Shown: positions 52,073 through 63,509, counted from the first letter of the stretch. The stretch is 64,000 bases of DNA from Pteria penguin (GCA_035048485.1 CM068593.1:87001-151000); one strand, 5' to 3'. Notes: generated by a model from the letters alone, not told the origin. Program-made: numbers and translations.

Positions 52073-52747
52073 TCATTTGTAGTAATACCGAATGAACTGA
52101 GAACTGACTTGATTATCCAATACCTCTGAAGGAGACAGATTTGAAACTGTAGAAGTTGGATTATTAGGCGTTGAATGAAGACCAAGCTCTTCTATAAGAC
52201 ATTTAATATAGTATGCCTTACATACGAATGTGTAATTGTTAGCTGCCTTGTCAGCAGGAACAATAATAAAATTTTCGTGAAGTCGAGAAAGTTCTCTAAC
52301 GACACTGGAGTCACAAAATATAGAACAGTGTTTGTTCTTGAAAAACTTACGTAGTCCTCTAACTCTTTTCTTTAGCAGACTTCTGATCGACTTCAGCCAT
52401 TTATTCAGAGTGTCTAATTCAACCTTTTCTCTTTTAGTCCAACGTCTCGCATATTCTTCACATGAGTTCATAATAATATCATTTTGACGCCATGTAAATG
52501 ACTGTGGCTCTCTATATTTTGGGCCTTTACTTAAAAGATATCTAAGTTCTTTATTGCGAACAATATGGAGATCTCCTGTCACAACATGACCACATGGAAT
52601 ATATTTAAACTCAGAAGAGGAACAAGAACACACTATTGGGTTATGAAAGTCTTTCAGGTCTACACGTTTCAAAGTCTGCTTATAGTTAAAGATTTTGGAA
52701 GCAACTGTTGGTGTAAATTTATAGGAAATACAAGGTGACTCTCTCAT
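52073..52747 (-). pseudogene. Naiad RT, N-terminal and linker region
   Basis: Contains SCISYKFTPTVA-like start, CSCSSSEFKYIPCGHVVTGD (a Cys/His cluster), then RKFFKNKHCSIFCDSSVV and ENFIIVPADKAANNYTFVCK (the IVxADKA block). Downstream, broken frames give GLPYLFFLDPKMHKTPYKHR (RT fingers, ~52,030-51,990) and ILTEIKYGFQKYCSTAYSRS. Confidence 0.8.
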
Positions 52748-52783
52748 TTTGAAGTACGCAGGAATATTATCTTTAACAGACTT

Positions 52784-53173
52784 CTAATTTAAAATATTAC
52801 TTAAATTAAGTGCGTCAATTCCCTTATTTGCAAAAAATACTTTAAGAAAGGGGCGCGTCTCGTTACCGGCTACAGGTATGTCTGAATGAACGGCTTGAAA
52901 TAGTCTGTTACTGGAGTTGTCCAGGGTAATACCTTGGAGTCCATATTTTGGAGTGTTAGATTCGGTAAAATGTAAGTTTCTCATTTCGTTAAAATCATAT
53001 TGTTTTTGTAGTAAAGGTAGCGAAAAAAGCTTAGTACGAATATGATGAGGACCTAAAATTTGATTGATAAATGGTAGAAGGCCATCGAAGGAGATGTTAA
53101 GAATGTCAGGTCTATTATATTTTCGTTTACCATGACTTCGACGTCTTCTTGGCGCATTATCAAACAAACGCAT
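52784..53173 (-). pseudogene. Naiad region between nuclease and RT
   Basis: Reads NAPRRRRSHGKRKYNRPDI, ILGPHHIRTKLFSLPLLQKQ and VPVAGNETRPFLKV-type sequence. Just upstream (~53,285-53,200) frames read EDXWIRQLGTVARYGCNDHI and SPGCRLVSV, the usual junction between nuclease and RT halves in this family. Confidence 0.7.
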
Positions 53174-53307
53174 GACACTTACTAACCGACATCCAGGACT
53201 TGTAAGATTTCAATGCAATATTATCAATATGGTCATTACAACCATATCGTGCAACTGTTCCTAATTGCCGTATCCATTAATCCTCCCTTTTTATTCTAAG
53301 TTGAGTG

Positions 53308-53571
53308 CTAAGATTTGGGTTGTTGGTAGGATGGTATATTTTCTCTAAAATGTACTTTCATCGACAGAATGGAATGATCTGGTTGATTGAAATGGCGATA
53401 AAGAAGTTGACTTCCTCCATTATTTATACTGAATCTATGCCCGGACATTATACTTCGGAGTTGGCCTTTGGTTTCGCCGACATATATCAATCCACACAAT
53501 GTACACTCAATGCCATAAACTACGTTAGATGACATACAGGAAAGGTTATCGAAACTATGAGTAGAAAAGAA
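53308..53571 (-). pseudogene. Naiad GIY-YIG endonuclease
   Basis: Reads YETFFSTHSFDNLSC, VVYGIECTLCGLIYVGETKG, QLRSIMSGHRFSINNGGSQL and LYRHFNQPDHSILSMKV. VYGIE...LIYVGET is the GIY-YIG core and RSxMSGHR the following conserved Arg/His block. The CTLC pair plus later His residues could form a zinc site. A one-base shift near 53,330 separates it from the linker. Confidence 0.85.
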
Positions 53572-53575
53572 CGTT

Positions 53576-54229
53576 TCGTAAGATTACTTGAGATCCAGTT
53601 ATTCAGATTTCGGAATCCATAAGTTTATTTGATTATTTTCTGTGTTTATTTTATTATTATGATGTTTTATTCATGCATTGGTGATTTGTGTAATACAATC
53701 TGGTCAAAAAGTCTTCTGTCTTCTTTTTAATCTATACCAATGTCAAAATACATGTATATAGTGAAATCATGTAAGATCCGAAGAACTGGATCTCTCTTTC
53801 TCTCTTTTATAACTGGACAAATGGCTGCAATCAAGTTTTCATAGAGATATGACTGCCAGATATTTATAATTCTCTAACCTTTAATGTTTTTCAAAACCCG
53901 TGTAATTCTATAAATTACTTAAGGAACTATTTACAAGTATTCTGTTACGTATATTTTGATTTCAGGATGTTCTACTCTGTAAAATGTGTTTTAGTTTGGG
54001 TTTTGTACAGGCAAGATATACTATTCAAGTATGTTCTTGCATGTACTGACTTGTGAATAATACTAAATTTCAGTCCATTTTCTAACATAATCTTAAAGAG
54101 TGTTTTCCATTATTGTTGATTCTTTTTAATAACACCAAACATAATACTATGACTAATTATAATATATATTAATGAAAACAATTCTAACTGAGCTCCCTCT
54201 ATAGAAGATTTATTTTCATACTGTTGTGA
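53576..54229. other. No gene seen
   Basis: AT-rich sequence between two PLE remnants. Confidence 0.4.
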
Positions 54230-55390
54230 GAGAGACTTAATGCAATCTATTCAAACCTCTGAATGTTTCGACCTTATTGATAAGTTCAATGACACCTCTA
54301 GATATCTCGATGATATTTTAGTAGTCGATAACCTTAAGTTTTAAAACTATATTACTGACATTTAACCATCTGAACTTCAAATAAACAAAGCCAAAGGAAA
54401 TACATTTTTTTGACTTAAATATTAAAATTGTTAACAGCAATATTCATACCAACATATACGATAAAAGTGACGACTTTGGATTCCTATTGTAAATTTCCCT
54501 TATCTAGATGGTGATGTCCCCAGACTCCCATCATATGGTATATATATATTAGTCAATTGGTTCGGTTCGCTAGAGCCTGCACTAACGTTTTGTATTTTCA
54601 CGCAAAAACATTCTCAGATTACTTTTAAACTTCTTACTCAAGGTTATAGATATCATAAACTTCGAAAACCATTTAGTAAATTTTATAGATCTTATTCAGA
54701 CATTTTATCTTAATTTGGAAATGTGACTTTTCAACAATATGTATCCAGCGGAATATTCCATCCAAATTTCTACAGTGATCTAGTATATAAACTAAGGAGG
54801 GTCAAAAATTCCAATTATATCGGTGGGTTCTGAAATTATTAAACGCATTCCACATCGAAAGTTTGACCCCAGAGATCATAGCTAAGGCCATAGTTCTTGT
54901 ATCGGGTCCCTCTCAAACCCAATGCACACTTTTGCTTGAGAGTTGCACTCTGACTAACAGGGCGGTAGGGACTTTATGACGGGCCTTTACAGAGGAGACA
55001 AGGTCCTGATCCTCGCACCCTCTCACTGTCTGTCGGGACTCCTATTGATCATGGATCTGAGTTCGGTTTACGTATGTTGATGTCGCTTTACGTGTTTTTG
55101 ATAGCGTCATATTATTCTATAAACGTTTCGTGTGCAATAGAATTGTTAGACCTCTTATTGAGAAACCTGTTGATCCTTGTTCTCTATATGGAGGATTAAA
55201 CCGGTTAACCACATCAATTGAATGACGTGTATTACTTAATTCACCGTCCCAAGTCGGTATCGTAACCACAATACAATCAAATATTTTTGTAATGTCGTTC
55301 CTCCTTGTATATTCTACTATTATGTATTGTGTGCATGTCCTTGGTGATTTTTGTCATACAGCTTTGTTGGATGTGTTCAGTTTTCTCTAC
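54230..55390 (+). mobile_element. 5'-truncated PLE copy with YLDD retained, plus strand
   Basis: Same family as 29,400-31,255. Frames read LIDKFNDTSRYLDDILVVDN (catalytic YLDD intact), then GDVPRLPSYGIYI and KLRKPFSKFYRSYSDILS and VYKLRRVK, with many stops and shifts. The 3' end has GACTAACAGGG ... CTGTCTGTCGGGACTCC, AACCACATCAATTGAATGAC and CAAGTCGGTATCGTAACC, and ends near 55,390. The family tail is shared with 29.4-29.65 and 60.2-60.77 kb. Confidence 0.75.
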
Positions 55391-57809
55391 TTAAAATAAA
55401 CTTTCTATTTAATCGCGGAGGTAATTATTAATCGATGGATATGTCTGATTCGATATGCGATGCCACGGAAAAATTTCATATTTCAATCATCCTCTTTATA
55501 TTTATTGAAAGCAATAAAGTTATGATCATTTGACAGATTATTCAGAAAATAATAATAATGATTACAAACAGAAATCTTCTTGCTTCTTGCCTCGTGAAGA
55601 CGTCAAACGACAAATATAAAAATCAACATCATTGATGAATAAGTTTTCCAAACATTGTTTAACTTTGTTGATTGCATGAAATCGGAAAATATTCTTGAAC
55701 ATGAGGTCAGGGTAATCTTAGTTCACCTGAACTAAATCGTTGTTTGAAAAAATGCCATAATTTCGATTTCTTCTGCTGAACTGCTGGAGGGATCTTAACC
55801 AAGATTCAATACAATTGTTGTGTAATGCCAAATAGGTCTATGGGTTGATGCAGAGCGGAACGACATATGCCAAAGAGGGTACTCTCCTTTGACAATTCTT
55901 CCACAAACCGGTTGCATGGATAATCGAACTGAATGTATCTGATTAATTTAGAAAGGAATCATTAGAAATGTCCTTTTTTACTCCATTCCGATATCATTAA
56001 AAACTACACCTGTTATTGTGTATTATTTTCAGATACCTATATATATTTTCTACTGATACATAGCTTATCATTGAATAGTTTTTAGTGTTTTAATTGATAC
56101 TATTGAAAATATTTGAAAAACAAAATTGAATATAACATTAATTAACATGATCTTTGCAATTCTTTGAAATATTAAAGGGATGTATATAATTTAAATATCA
56201 ATCGATAAGCTTTGATATGCCTTTTAAGGATATTGATTACCGTAGGTAAATATGGAGTACTCAAAGTTTTCTACTGATCTTGCTGTTTTCAAAGATCCGT
56301 AAAGCGATGGATCCAATTGGGAGAACATAAGCCACCAAGGGTTCTCTAATTCACACTCTGCATCATCTTCACAACGTTAGAGTTACACTACGCTACGCTA
56401 CACTACAACCATGACAAATATCGCTATTCAAGAGTCGGACTGGCGTTATTAGATTTCATTAGGCCGTAGACGGCAAGAACGGTCCATTCAGAAACAAGAT
56501 ATGTTGTGATACACATGTGATAAGTTGAAATTTTGAAAATAAGCATGGCTGCATCCTAATTTTGTAATGTATGTGACGGGCCAACGGATTTAAACAAAGG
56601 TCGCTTCATTTTTGGAAAAAAATATTTGATGTGTTTAATGAACTTTGCGAGGTATTATGTGTCGTTCCATGCAGAAATGATGGATTTTCTGAATTTGTAT
56701 AAATGCAATGCTATAACAAGCTTAACAAATTAGCGTAAATGAACTTAGAGTTGCCAACTAAAATAAACAGTTTATAAATTCATAGAAGTTAAAATTATGT
56801 AAATAAATTGCTCTTTGTTTTCCATCTTACCAGAGACATATGTGTATATAAGTCTCTGAACTAACCAACCTGTAAATAGAATGTAGGCCTCTCATTGGTC
56901 CGTCGTCATAAATAAAAATATTACGTCACACTGCCTGACTTTTAAATAACGTATTTATCAAGAGTTGTAGTGAAGCGCAGTGTAATCTCAAACCTTGACG
57001 ATGTGAAAATGCTTTTTTTATTTTCTAGAACAATACATTTATATTGATTTGTTTAATGCAATGTGCATTAAAATAAAGCATTTATTTAATAATATTTGAA
57101 ATTTCTATTTCATGAATTATATGTAGGTGTCATGTAAATATTTCATTTTCTGGAATTTTTTTCTATTTTTCTAATTTCAATATAGGCCAGATTTGAAATG
57201 CTGAGGATAAGAGGTTCAAACAGTCCTAAGGTTTTATGGACACATCTTGAAATACGCAATATGGATAGAAAAGCCATAAATAATTATTTTTAAACTTTGA
57301 TCATATACCGATTGAAAGGGTTATTTGAAAGTTTTATACCACATTTTCATGTGTAACCTTTCATTAACGTGTACGTGTGTGTAAGAGAGAGAAGTAGAAG
57401 ACGAATATGGGTTGGAGATAGGGTTGTGTTCATTTGACACCTAAGCAATTCTTATTTAAGAAGATAATATTGGAAAAATTAGTTCTTGCTTTTTTCACAT
57501 TTTCTATCACGGTCTTGATATATTCTATGTAAGTTTACAGTCCTCTGTCAGTTATCAAAGAACACAAATGCAACAGAACATATTAATCTACCAAATTATT
57601 CAAGAAATCAATTGTTTCCGAATAAAGAAAATGTTCACATGTGAGCGATAAAATCCCGCTTTAGAAACTTGACTGGCATTAATATATTTTTGACACTGAA
57701 AAGAAAGACGTGTATATATTGTTGATTCTTGACTATATAATTCTACATGTCATAAAACCGTAAAAGTCAGTGAGCTATACATTGATGCATAGCATAGTAA
57801 TGGTTTTTC
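55391..57809. other. Long AT-rich spacer, no gene seen
   Basis: About 2.4 kb without recognisable coding sequence or repeat, apart from an ACACTACGCTACGCTACACTAC run near 56,380-56,404. I find no splice-bounded open frame. Confidence 0.45.
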
Positions 57810-57836
57810 CTTTAGATTTTTTTCCTAATCTCGGAA

Positions 57837-58076
57837 ATGCTATTATCAAATATATTAAATTGTGATATCGACATAAGTTACAGATCAGATCATTCGATGA
57901 TAAAACTATTCCGAAAATTTAATGACTATAAAAAGGGTAAGGGCGTATGGAAGTTCAATAATACTCTGCTCTATGATCACACTTATGCTTATAAAGTAAA
58001 AAAGATTTTGGAAGTAAAACAACAATATATGCTCCCAGTGTATAATCCTAATGATATTGAAACAAATGATACATAG
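57837..58076 (+). pseudogene. LINE endonuclease C-terminus
   Basis: Open frame with DIDISYRSDHSMIKLFRKFN and KKGKGVWKFNNTLL. YRSDHS is the conserved end of APE-type nucleases of L1/Tx1 LINEs, and WKFNxxLL follows as expected. The earlier part of the nuclease is missing. Confidence 0.75.
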
Positions 58077-59254
58077 CAATTTACTTTTGATGATCAGTTA
58101 TTATTGTAAACTTTATTGCTCGATATGAGGGGCATTTCCATATTATGTACAAGAAAAAACAAAAAGTTCTCATTGAAAAAAAATAAATGATATAAAAAAA
58201 ATTATAAGAAAACATAACAAATGAAAATAAAGAAGAAAGAGATAGAAAGAATATGATTTAGAAGAAATAAGGAAAGAAAAGCTAAAAGGAAGTTTAATAA
58301 CATCTCGAGCTCAATGGATTTCAGAGGGTGAAATTCCAACAAAATATTTTTGTCACTTAGAGTCAAGAAATTACGTCAACAAAACAATCCCAAAATAGAA
58401 AATGTTACTGTAATTACAGATCAATCTGAAATACTTACAGACGCTACATACTTTTATGCTAATTTTTATGCTTCAGGGAAAATTCTATCTAATTACAATT
58501 TGAATATAATGTTACAAGACTTTCAGATATTAAGACAGATAATTTAGAATGTAAGCTTAAATCGTGTGAAATTCTTAGTGTATTGAAGAAAATGAAAAAT
58601 GATAATAGTCCAGGATCAGATGGTTTTACTGCAGAAATTAAAAAAAAAATCTTGGGGTTACAATTAGGGCCGTTTATTATGAAATCTCTTAACTATGGTT
58701 TTTAAACAGGAGAACTATCTGTTACTCAACGAGAAGGTATAATTACATATATCCCTAAAGATAATAAACCACTTTATAAAAAGTTGGAGACCTATAACTC
58801 TTCTGAACATAGTTTATGAATTGGGTTCAGGGGCAATAGCAAATCGTATTTAATCAATGCTAGATAAACTTTTTAGTAAAGAACAGAATGGATTTATAGC
58901 AGGGAGGTATATTGGTTAAAGCACAAGGTTAATATATGACATAATGGAATATACAGAAAATCAAGATATACCCGGTCTTCTCTTATTCATTGGCTTCGAA
59001 AAGGCCTTTGATTTTGTATCATGGGAATTTTATACAACTGCTTAGACTTTTTCGGATTTTGAAATTCTATTAAAAGATGGGTTAAGGTCTTCTATAATAA
59101 TAAAAAATCTCGATTGAATCAGGGGGTAGCTTATCGCAGTATTTTTATCCAAGTCGCGGCTGTAGACAAGACGATCCGATATATCCACATATTTACTGAT
59201 ACTTTGTGCAGAGATTCTTTCAATTAAGATAAGAAATAACTCCAAACTTAAAGG

Positions 59255-59325
59255 CTTTGTATTAACCCTAACCCTAACCTTAACTTAAAGGCTTTATATT
59301 AACCCTAATTCTAACCTTAATTGTT
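59255..59325 (+). repeat. Telomere-like repeats duplicated inside the LINE
   Basis: CTTAAAGGCTTTGTATTAAC + CCTAACCCTAACC is followed by a second copy, CTTAAAGGCTTTATATTAAC + CCTAATTCTAACC. It interrupts the LINE just before the catalytic HADD block. Confidence 0.75.
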
Positions 59326-59562
59326 GATAGATCAGAGTATAATATATCTCCATGCAGACGATACGTCACTTATTTTTAATGGCCAGGAAAAATCACTATC
59401 TGAATCACTTTTAGCATTAAAATGGTCCGAAAATATATCAGGTCTTAAGGTAGGGTTCAAATAAATTCAAATATTTAAGATAGGGTATTAACCGTATAGT
59501 AATGACAAAATGTTGTGGGGGGGACTAGGTTTAAGCTTTTAGGGTGAGAGTTTGATGTCGAC

Positions 59563-60205
59563 TTGAGTAATATTTGTATATTAAATTATAGAGCAAGAAA
59601 ACAGAAAATAAAATCAATTATTAAACTATGGCAAAGAAGAAAGTTAAATCCAATTGGATATGCAAATCTTATAAAAACTCTCATAATCTCACAGTTTAAT
59701 CATTTATTTTTATTGTTGTCCTATCCAACAATTAATATCCTAAATGAAATTAATAGTTTATTATATCAATTTTTGTGGAAAAACAAACCCGATAAAGTAG
59801 CAAGAGATATTATAATTAAATTATATCAAGAAGGTGGGTTTAATATGATAGACCTAAAAGCATATATTACAACACTTAAATTAACTTGGATAAGAAGATT
59901 TCTAAATCAAGAGGGTATATGGCAAAACCTTTTTTTTCATAATATTAAGCTTTCACTACTCCTTGATTGTGGGAATGCCTTTATTAAATATTGTATTAAT
60001 AAGATTAGTAATCAATTTTGGAAAGATGTTCTACAAGCGTGGAAAACACTTTTAGATAAACGAAAGACATATGACACTTGTCACAATGATATAGAACAGT
60101 ATTCAGAAATATTAATAAAAAGTGAATTATGGTTAAATGAGAGTATACAAATAAGGGAAAACAGTGTATGGTATGACATATGGTTTAAGAAAAATATAAT
60201 TTACT
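59563..60205 (+). pseudogene. LINE RT thumb/connection region
   Basis: 219-codon frame: KLWQRRKLNPIGYANLIKTL, LLYQFLWKNKPDKVARDII, YQEGGFNMIDLKAYITTLKL and TWIRRFL. The W-R-x-L-x-xG-x-xxxIK and FLWxxKPxK...GGxxMxD patterns are characteristic of L1/Tx1-type RT C-terminal parts. The frame is cut off by the PLE tail insertion. Confidence 0.8.
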
Positions 60206-60770
60206 TGAACGTTGCACGCTGACTAACAGGGCGGTGGGGACTATATGACGGGCCTTGTTCAAACCTCTTTCAGAGGAGACATGGTCCTGAACCTCGTCCC
60301 CTCTGACTGTTAGTCGGGACTCCTAATGATCTAGTGTCTTAGCTCGCTTTCAGACTGGCAGAGCACGGTTTATCATGTTGATGCCGCATATATTTTTATA
60401 TCATTATGTGTTTTGCAATACCTTACGTGTTTATATTTTATGACCTCTCAATATGGGATACCTGTTGACCCTTGTTCTTTACATGGAGGATTATTTATAA
60501 ATTTTTAAATGTACGTCCTTTGATTGTTCTGCTATTACGGTGAGTGGGAAGGTGGGCCCGTAAACCGGTTAACCACACCATTTGTTTAGCTTTTGTCAAA
60601 TTAAATGACCGTCCTAAGTCGGTATCGTAATTGCACTACAATCAAATATTTTTTAATGTGTTATATGTTCTAGTATATTATTTATATCCATGTATTGTAT
60701 AGCTCCATGGTGACTTCTGCCACATAACTGAGCCAGTAACTCCTCTGTTTTCTTAAATAATTTACTAAAA
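60206..60770 (+). mobile_element. PLE 3' tail inserted in the LINE
   Basis: Begins GCACGCTGACTAACAGGGCG and matches the 3' tails at 29.4-29.95 kb (inverted) and 54.94-55.39 kb. GACTAACAG and CTGTTAGTC form a 9-bp stem across the first ~90 bp. It also includes TGACGGGCCTTGTT, AACCGGTTAACCACACCA and CCTAAGTCGGTATCGTAAT. No RT coding is present in this copy. Confidence 0.8.
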
Positions 60771-60790
60771 GATAATGTCAGTTCTACACA

Positions 60791-61190
60791 TACAACGAAT
60801 TTCAACAAAAATTTACTATTCCAGAAAGTAACTTTTTAGCATACAATGGAATCATTGAATCTATGAAAATATCCACAATAAAGCACAGAACTTGGAATAT
60901 AACGTTTATGGACAATTGAGTAGTCATAAAATTAAACATATTATTTAGAGTAAGTCTGGATCAAAAGATATGTATGGAGTTATTAAGGAAAATTATTTTA
61001 CACCAAAATCACAGAAGAAATGGGAAAATATTTTCAACATTATAAATCAAATGGAGTGACAATATATCTATCACAAACCATTTGATTTTACTAATAATAC
61101 AAAACTCCTTTGGTTTCAGTATAGAGTTTACCATTTCATTTTAAACATCTTAAAAGTACTCCGAAAGGAAGTGACATAAAAAAAAACATA
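60791..61190 (+). pseudogene. LINE C-terminal region before second interruption
   Basis: Broken frames read LFQKVTF, EYNGIIESMKIST-like, KICMELLRKI and KPFDFTNNTKLLWFQYRVYH followed by FILNIL. LxxFQYRxxHxIL is the conserved block before the terminal Cys/His motif. The rest resumes at 62,780. Confidence 0.65.
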
Positions 61191-61426
61191 CCGCAAGTGA
61201 TCTTTGGGTAGCTATATTTGAGAATACGACCGAATAATCAAAACATTTCAAACTTATAGTGGAGAAGAATTGGATTAGAAAGTTAGGGACCAGGATACCA
61301 TATGAGTGTATTGTAAGAACAAACAATTGACATTGTATATTAATTATATACAAACACACCCTTTTTGTATATATATATACATATACTAAGCGTAAAAGTT
61401 CCTTGGTACAGAGAGTATATAATTAA

Positions 61427-61935
61427 ATAAAAAAGTTGAGAAAGTCACATTTTCTATAAATTCATTCTGTTAGCGCTTTCGCCATGTTGGCTCTTCAGAC
61501 AGAATATGTTGTTATGATAAACAAGGTTAGATATATTATGACGTCACGTCATTATGACGTAATAGCTTACATATGAGTGAAATGGAATGGTACATTGATA
61601 GATAGATTATTTTCTATTAAGACTTTGTTTTAAAAGTTCAATGAAATAGTCTTCCTTTGCTCTTCTTAAGTTTTCATCACTGTATATAATTTTGTAAAAA
61701 GGGAAAATTTTGGATTTTTTTCTTGCCGCATCGTTCAAAATGTTCGGAACATGGGGTATTCCTTATTGTCGGGTCACGAATTTGCTGTTTATGTACTCGG
61801 ACCCTGTAAATAAGTCTGCCAGTCTGGCCGATATAACAACATATTCTGTCTGAAGAGCCAACATGGCGAAAGCGCTAACAGAATGAATTTTTAGAAAAAT
61901 GTGACTTTCTCAACTTTTTTATTTAATTATATATT
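61427..61935. mobile_element. GIY-YIG fragment between ~95-bp inverted repeats
   Basis: 61,427-61,516 and 61,831-61,930 are inverted copies (CAACTTTTTTATTTAATTAT, CTGTTAGCGCTTTCGCCATG, TTGGCTCTTCAGACAGAATA, TGTTGTTAT). Between them the minus strand encodes CCYIGQTGRLIYRVRVHKQQ, then IRNTPCSEHFERCGKKK and, after a stop, DENLRRAKEDYFIELLKQSL. This is a GIY-YIG nuclease of a PLE different from those at 32 and 53 kb. The inverted flanks resemble the inverted pLTR arrangement of PLEs. Confidence 0.7.
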
Positions 61936-61937
61936 AA

Positions 61938-61946
61938 AAACATAAG

Positions 61947-61982
<36 letters not shown>

Positions 61983-61991
61983 CTTATGTTT
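61938..61991. repeat. Perfect palindrome with (AT)n centre
   Basis: AAACATAAGAACT at 61,938-61,950 and AGTTCTTATGTTT at 61,979-61,991 are perfect inverses around (AT)14. The whole 54 bp is self-complementary and could extrude as a cruciform. Confidence 0.9.
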
Positions 61992-62094
61992 ACGAGTAAT
62001 TATATAAACATATTATGGAAATATTTATGTAACTAAATTTAATTAAGGGCATAAATGAGAAGTGGATATAGGGTACCCACCTCTCGCCCCCTAC

Positions 62095-62545
62095 GTTCCA
62101 CCTCCCACCTATTTGCGAATCCAGTGTGGTTATTTTTGTCGTTTTTAAGTTAATGTAAGACCCCTCTTCCCTAGTCTTGTCTCCTACCTCCTTTTCCCTC
62201 TCACTCTGTCCGATACCTCATGTATTAAATCCTTGTTAATAAATATGTGTATTTATAGTTATTATCTTGTTTTACAGACATTATCTCATTGTTACACTCC
62301 CGCCACCCTACCTCCTTCCTCCCACTGATTTGCGGACATCTAGTATGATTATTTTTGTCGTTCTTAAATTAGTGTAAGAAACCCCTACCCTTAACCCCAT
62401 AACAAAATTTTCCTCCTCCCCACCCCTCCAGCCCCACTTCCCCGGTCCTTTACCTCCTCTTCCCTCTCACCCTGTCCGACACCTCATATATAACATCCTT
62501 GTTAATAATATGTGTATTTTATGGTTATTATCTTAAATATCTTAT
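62095..62545 (+). repeat. Two copies of a ~220-240-bp direct repeat
   Basis: Shared blocks are CCCACCTATTTGCGAATCC / CCCACTGATTTGCGGACATC, TATTTTTGTCGTTTTTAAGT, TTCCCTCTCACTCTGTCCGA and ATCCTTGTTAATAAATATGT. Copies run at about 62,105-62,280 and 62,325-62,545. C-rich, non-coding. Confidence 0.75.
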
Positions 62546-62559
62546 AGTTACATATGTAA

Positions 62560-62754
62560 TAACGCTATATATTGAATATGTTATTTTAGCGGAACCGCGC
62601 TAAATGTTATACATGTGTGTACGCTATGACGTAATTCTTTGTTTATTGTAATTTTTCATATATAGGTTAAGAAATATGATGGATTTCACATAACTTACGC
62701 TACCAATTCCAATAAAATTCACCGGAAGACGGTCAGGAGACCGAAATATTGTGA
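62560..62754 (+). repeat. PLE-like leader remnant
   Basis: TTTAGCGGAACCGCGCTAAA (a perfect palindrome at about 62,585-62,604), then TATGACGTAATTCTTTGTTT and GGAAGACGGTCAGGAGACCG. It lies at the right edge of the second LINE interruption and resembles the leader/pLTR sequences of PLEs, but I cannot assign it firmly. Confidence 0.4.
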
Positions 62755-63000
62755 ATGCTGAGTTTATTGTTCTTCATTTCTTTAACTAAAAACATGTATG
62801 CTTACAAAATAGGAATTCATGATAACCCTCTATGTACTTTTTGTAACACAGAGGAAGAAACAATTACTCATCTGCTATTGGAATGTGAATATACACAATA
62901 CTTTTTAAATTATATTGAGAATTGGTTACTTCACTTTTCTGTAGATTTAGATTTAGTTAAAAAAGTGCTGTTCTTGAAATTGGCAAAACATCAAAAGTGA
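62755..63000 (+). pseudogene. LINE terminal Cys/His region
   Basis: The frame resumes the LINE after the interruption: YKIGIHDNPLCTFCNTEEE, then TITHLLLECEYTQYFLNYIE. C-x2-C...H-x4-C is the C-terminal zinc-knuckle-like motif of L1/Tx1 LINEs. Broken continuation reads NVTLYKILYLHYEM to about 63,210. Confidence 0.75.
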
Positions 63001-63210
63001 ATGCTTTAATGTAACTTTATATAAAATATTATATTTACATTATGAAATGCAATAAAACTTTATCGACATTAATTTCTGTAAAAGTATTGCGTAGAAACAT
63101 ATATTCTGTTTATCTTTTGTTTTTGCTGTTAAACAGCAACATCTACATGTATTTGATGTGAAGTTTAGAAAATGGAAGTAGCATTAGAAATATAGATATA
63201 ATACAAGCTT

Positions 63211-63508
63211 TTGGATTCTAAGGTACTTCCGTTTTACTGTGGTAACCCCATTCTAATCCATTTTACAAAAGTAATTACAATTAGAGGCACAGAGTTATGG
63301 TTTTCTAAGCCAAGTCGCTAATCACAGTCATATCAAAGCTGTAGGATATCGTGACGTCACAAATCAGAAACTGCAGGTATTGTGGCGTCATATCAAAAAC
63401 TGCAGAGGCATTGTGAATACCCTTGCAGTTAATCGGACAGCCAATGAGATTGAGTGTTACAAACAAAATGCATTAGAATTAGTGTTTTTCTTTCATCATC
63501 ATCGACAT
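63211..63508. other. No gene seen
   Basis: Contains repeated TCATATCAAA...CTG and a GTGACGTCAC palindrome (63,350-63,359). No gene. Confidence 0.4.
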
Positions 63509-63509
63509 C

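Larger units (their letters stand above)
50540..53575 (-). mobile_element. Naiad-type Penelope-like element (GIY-YIG upstream of RT)
   Basis: Read on the minus strand, the order is GIY-YIG nuclease (53,571-53,308), linker and N-terminal domain (53,173-52,784 and 52,747-52,073), RT palm (51,589-51,332), thumb (51,374-51,069) and a ~500-bp tail. Canonical animal PLEs have the nuclease after the RT. The permuted N-terminal position, with a CxxC beside the YVG motif, is the defining trait of the Naiad clade described in invertebrates. Several frameshifts and stops separate the blocks, so the copy is dead but almost full length. Its tail recurs at 24.95-25.37 kb and in the 338-bp array. Confidence 0.85.
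57810..63210 (+). mobile_element. L1/Tx1-like LINE, 5'-truncated and interrupted
   Basis: Plus-strand blocks in order: the end of an APE-type endonuclease (CDIDISYRSDHSMIKLFRKF, 57,840-57,950), RT fingers (NSPGSDGFTAEI, ~58,606), palm HADDTSLIFNG (~59,355), thumb and connection (59,563-60,205) and a Cys/His end (62,755-63,000). There are two interruptions: a PLE tail at about 60,205-60,770, and a complex of PLE nuclease and repeats at about 61,190-62,750. The flanking LINE frames pick up again after each. Many stops show it is old. Confidence 0.8.
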
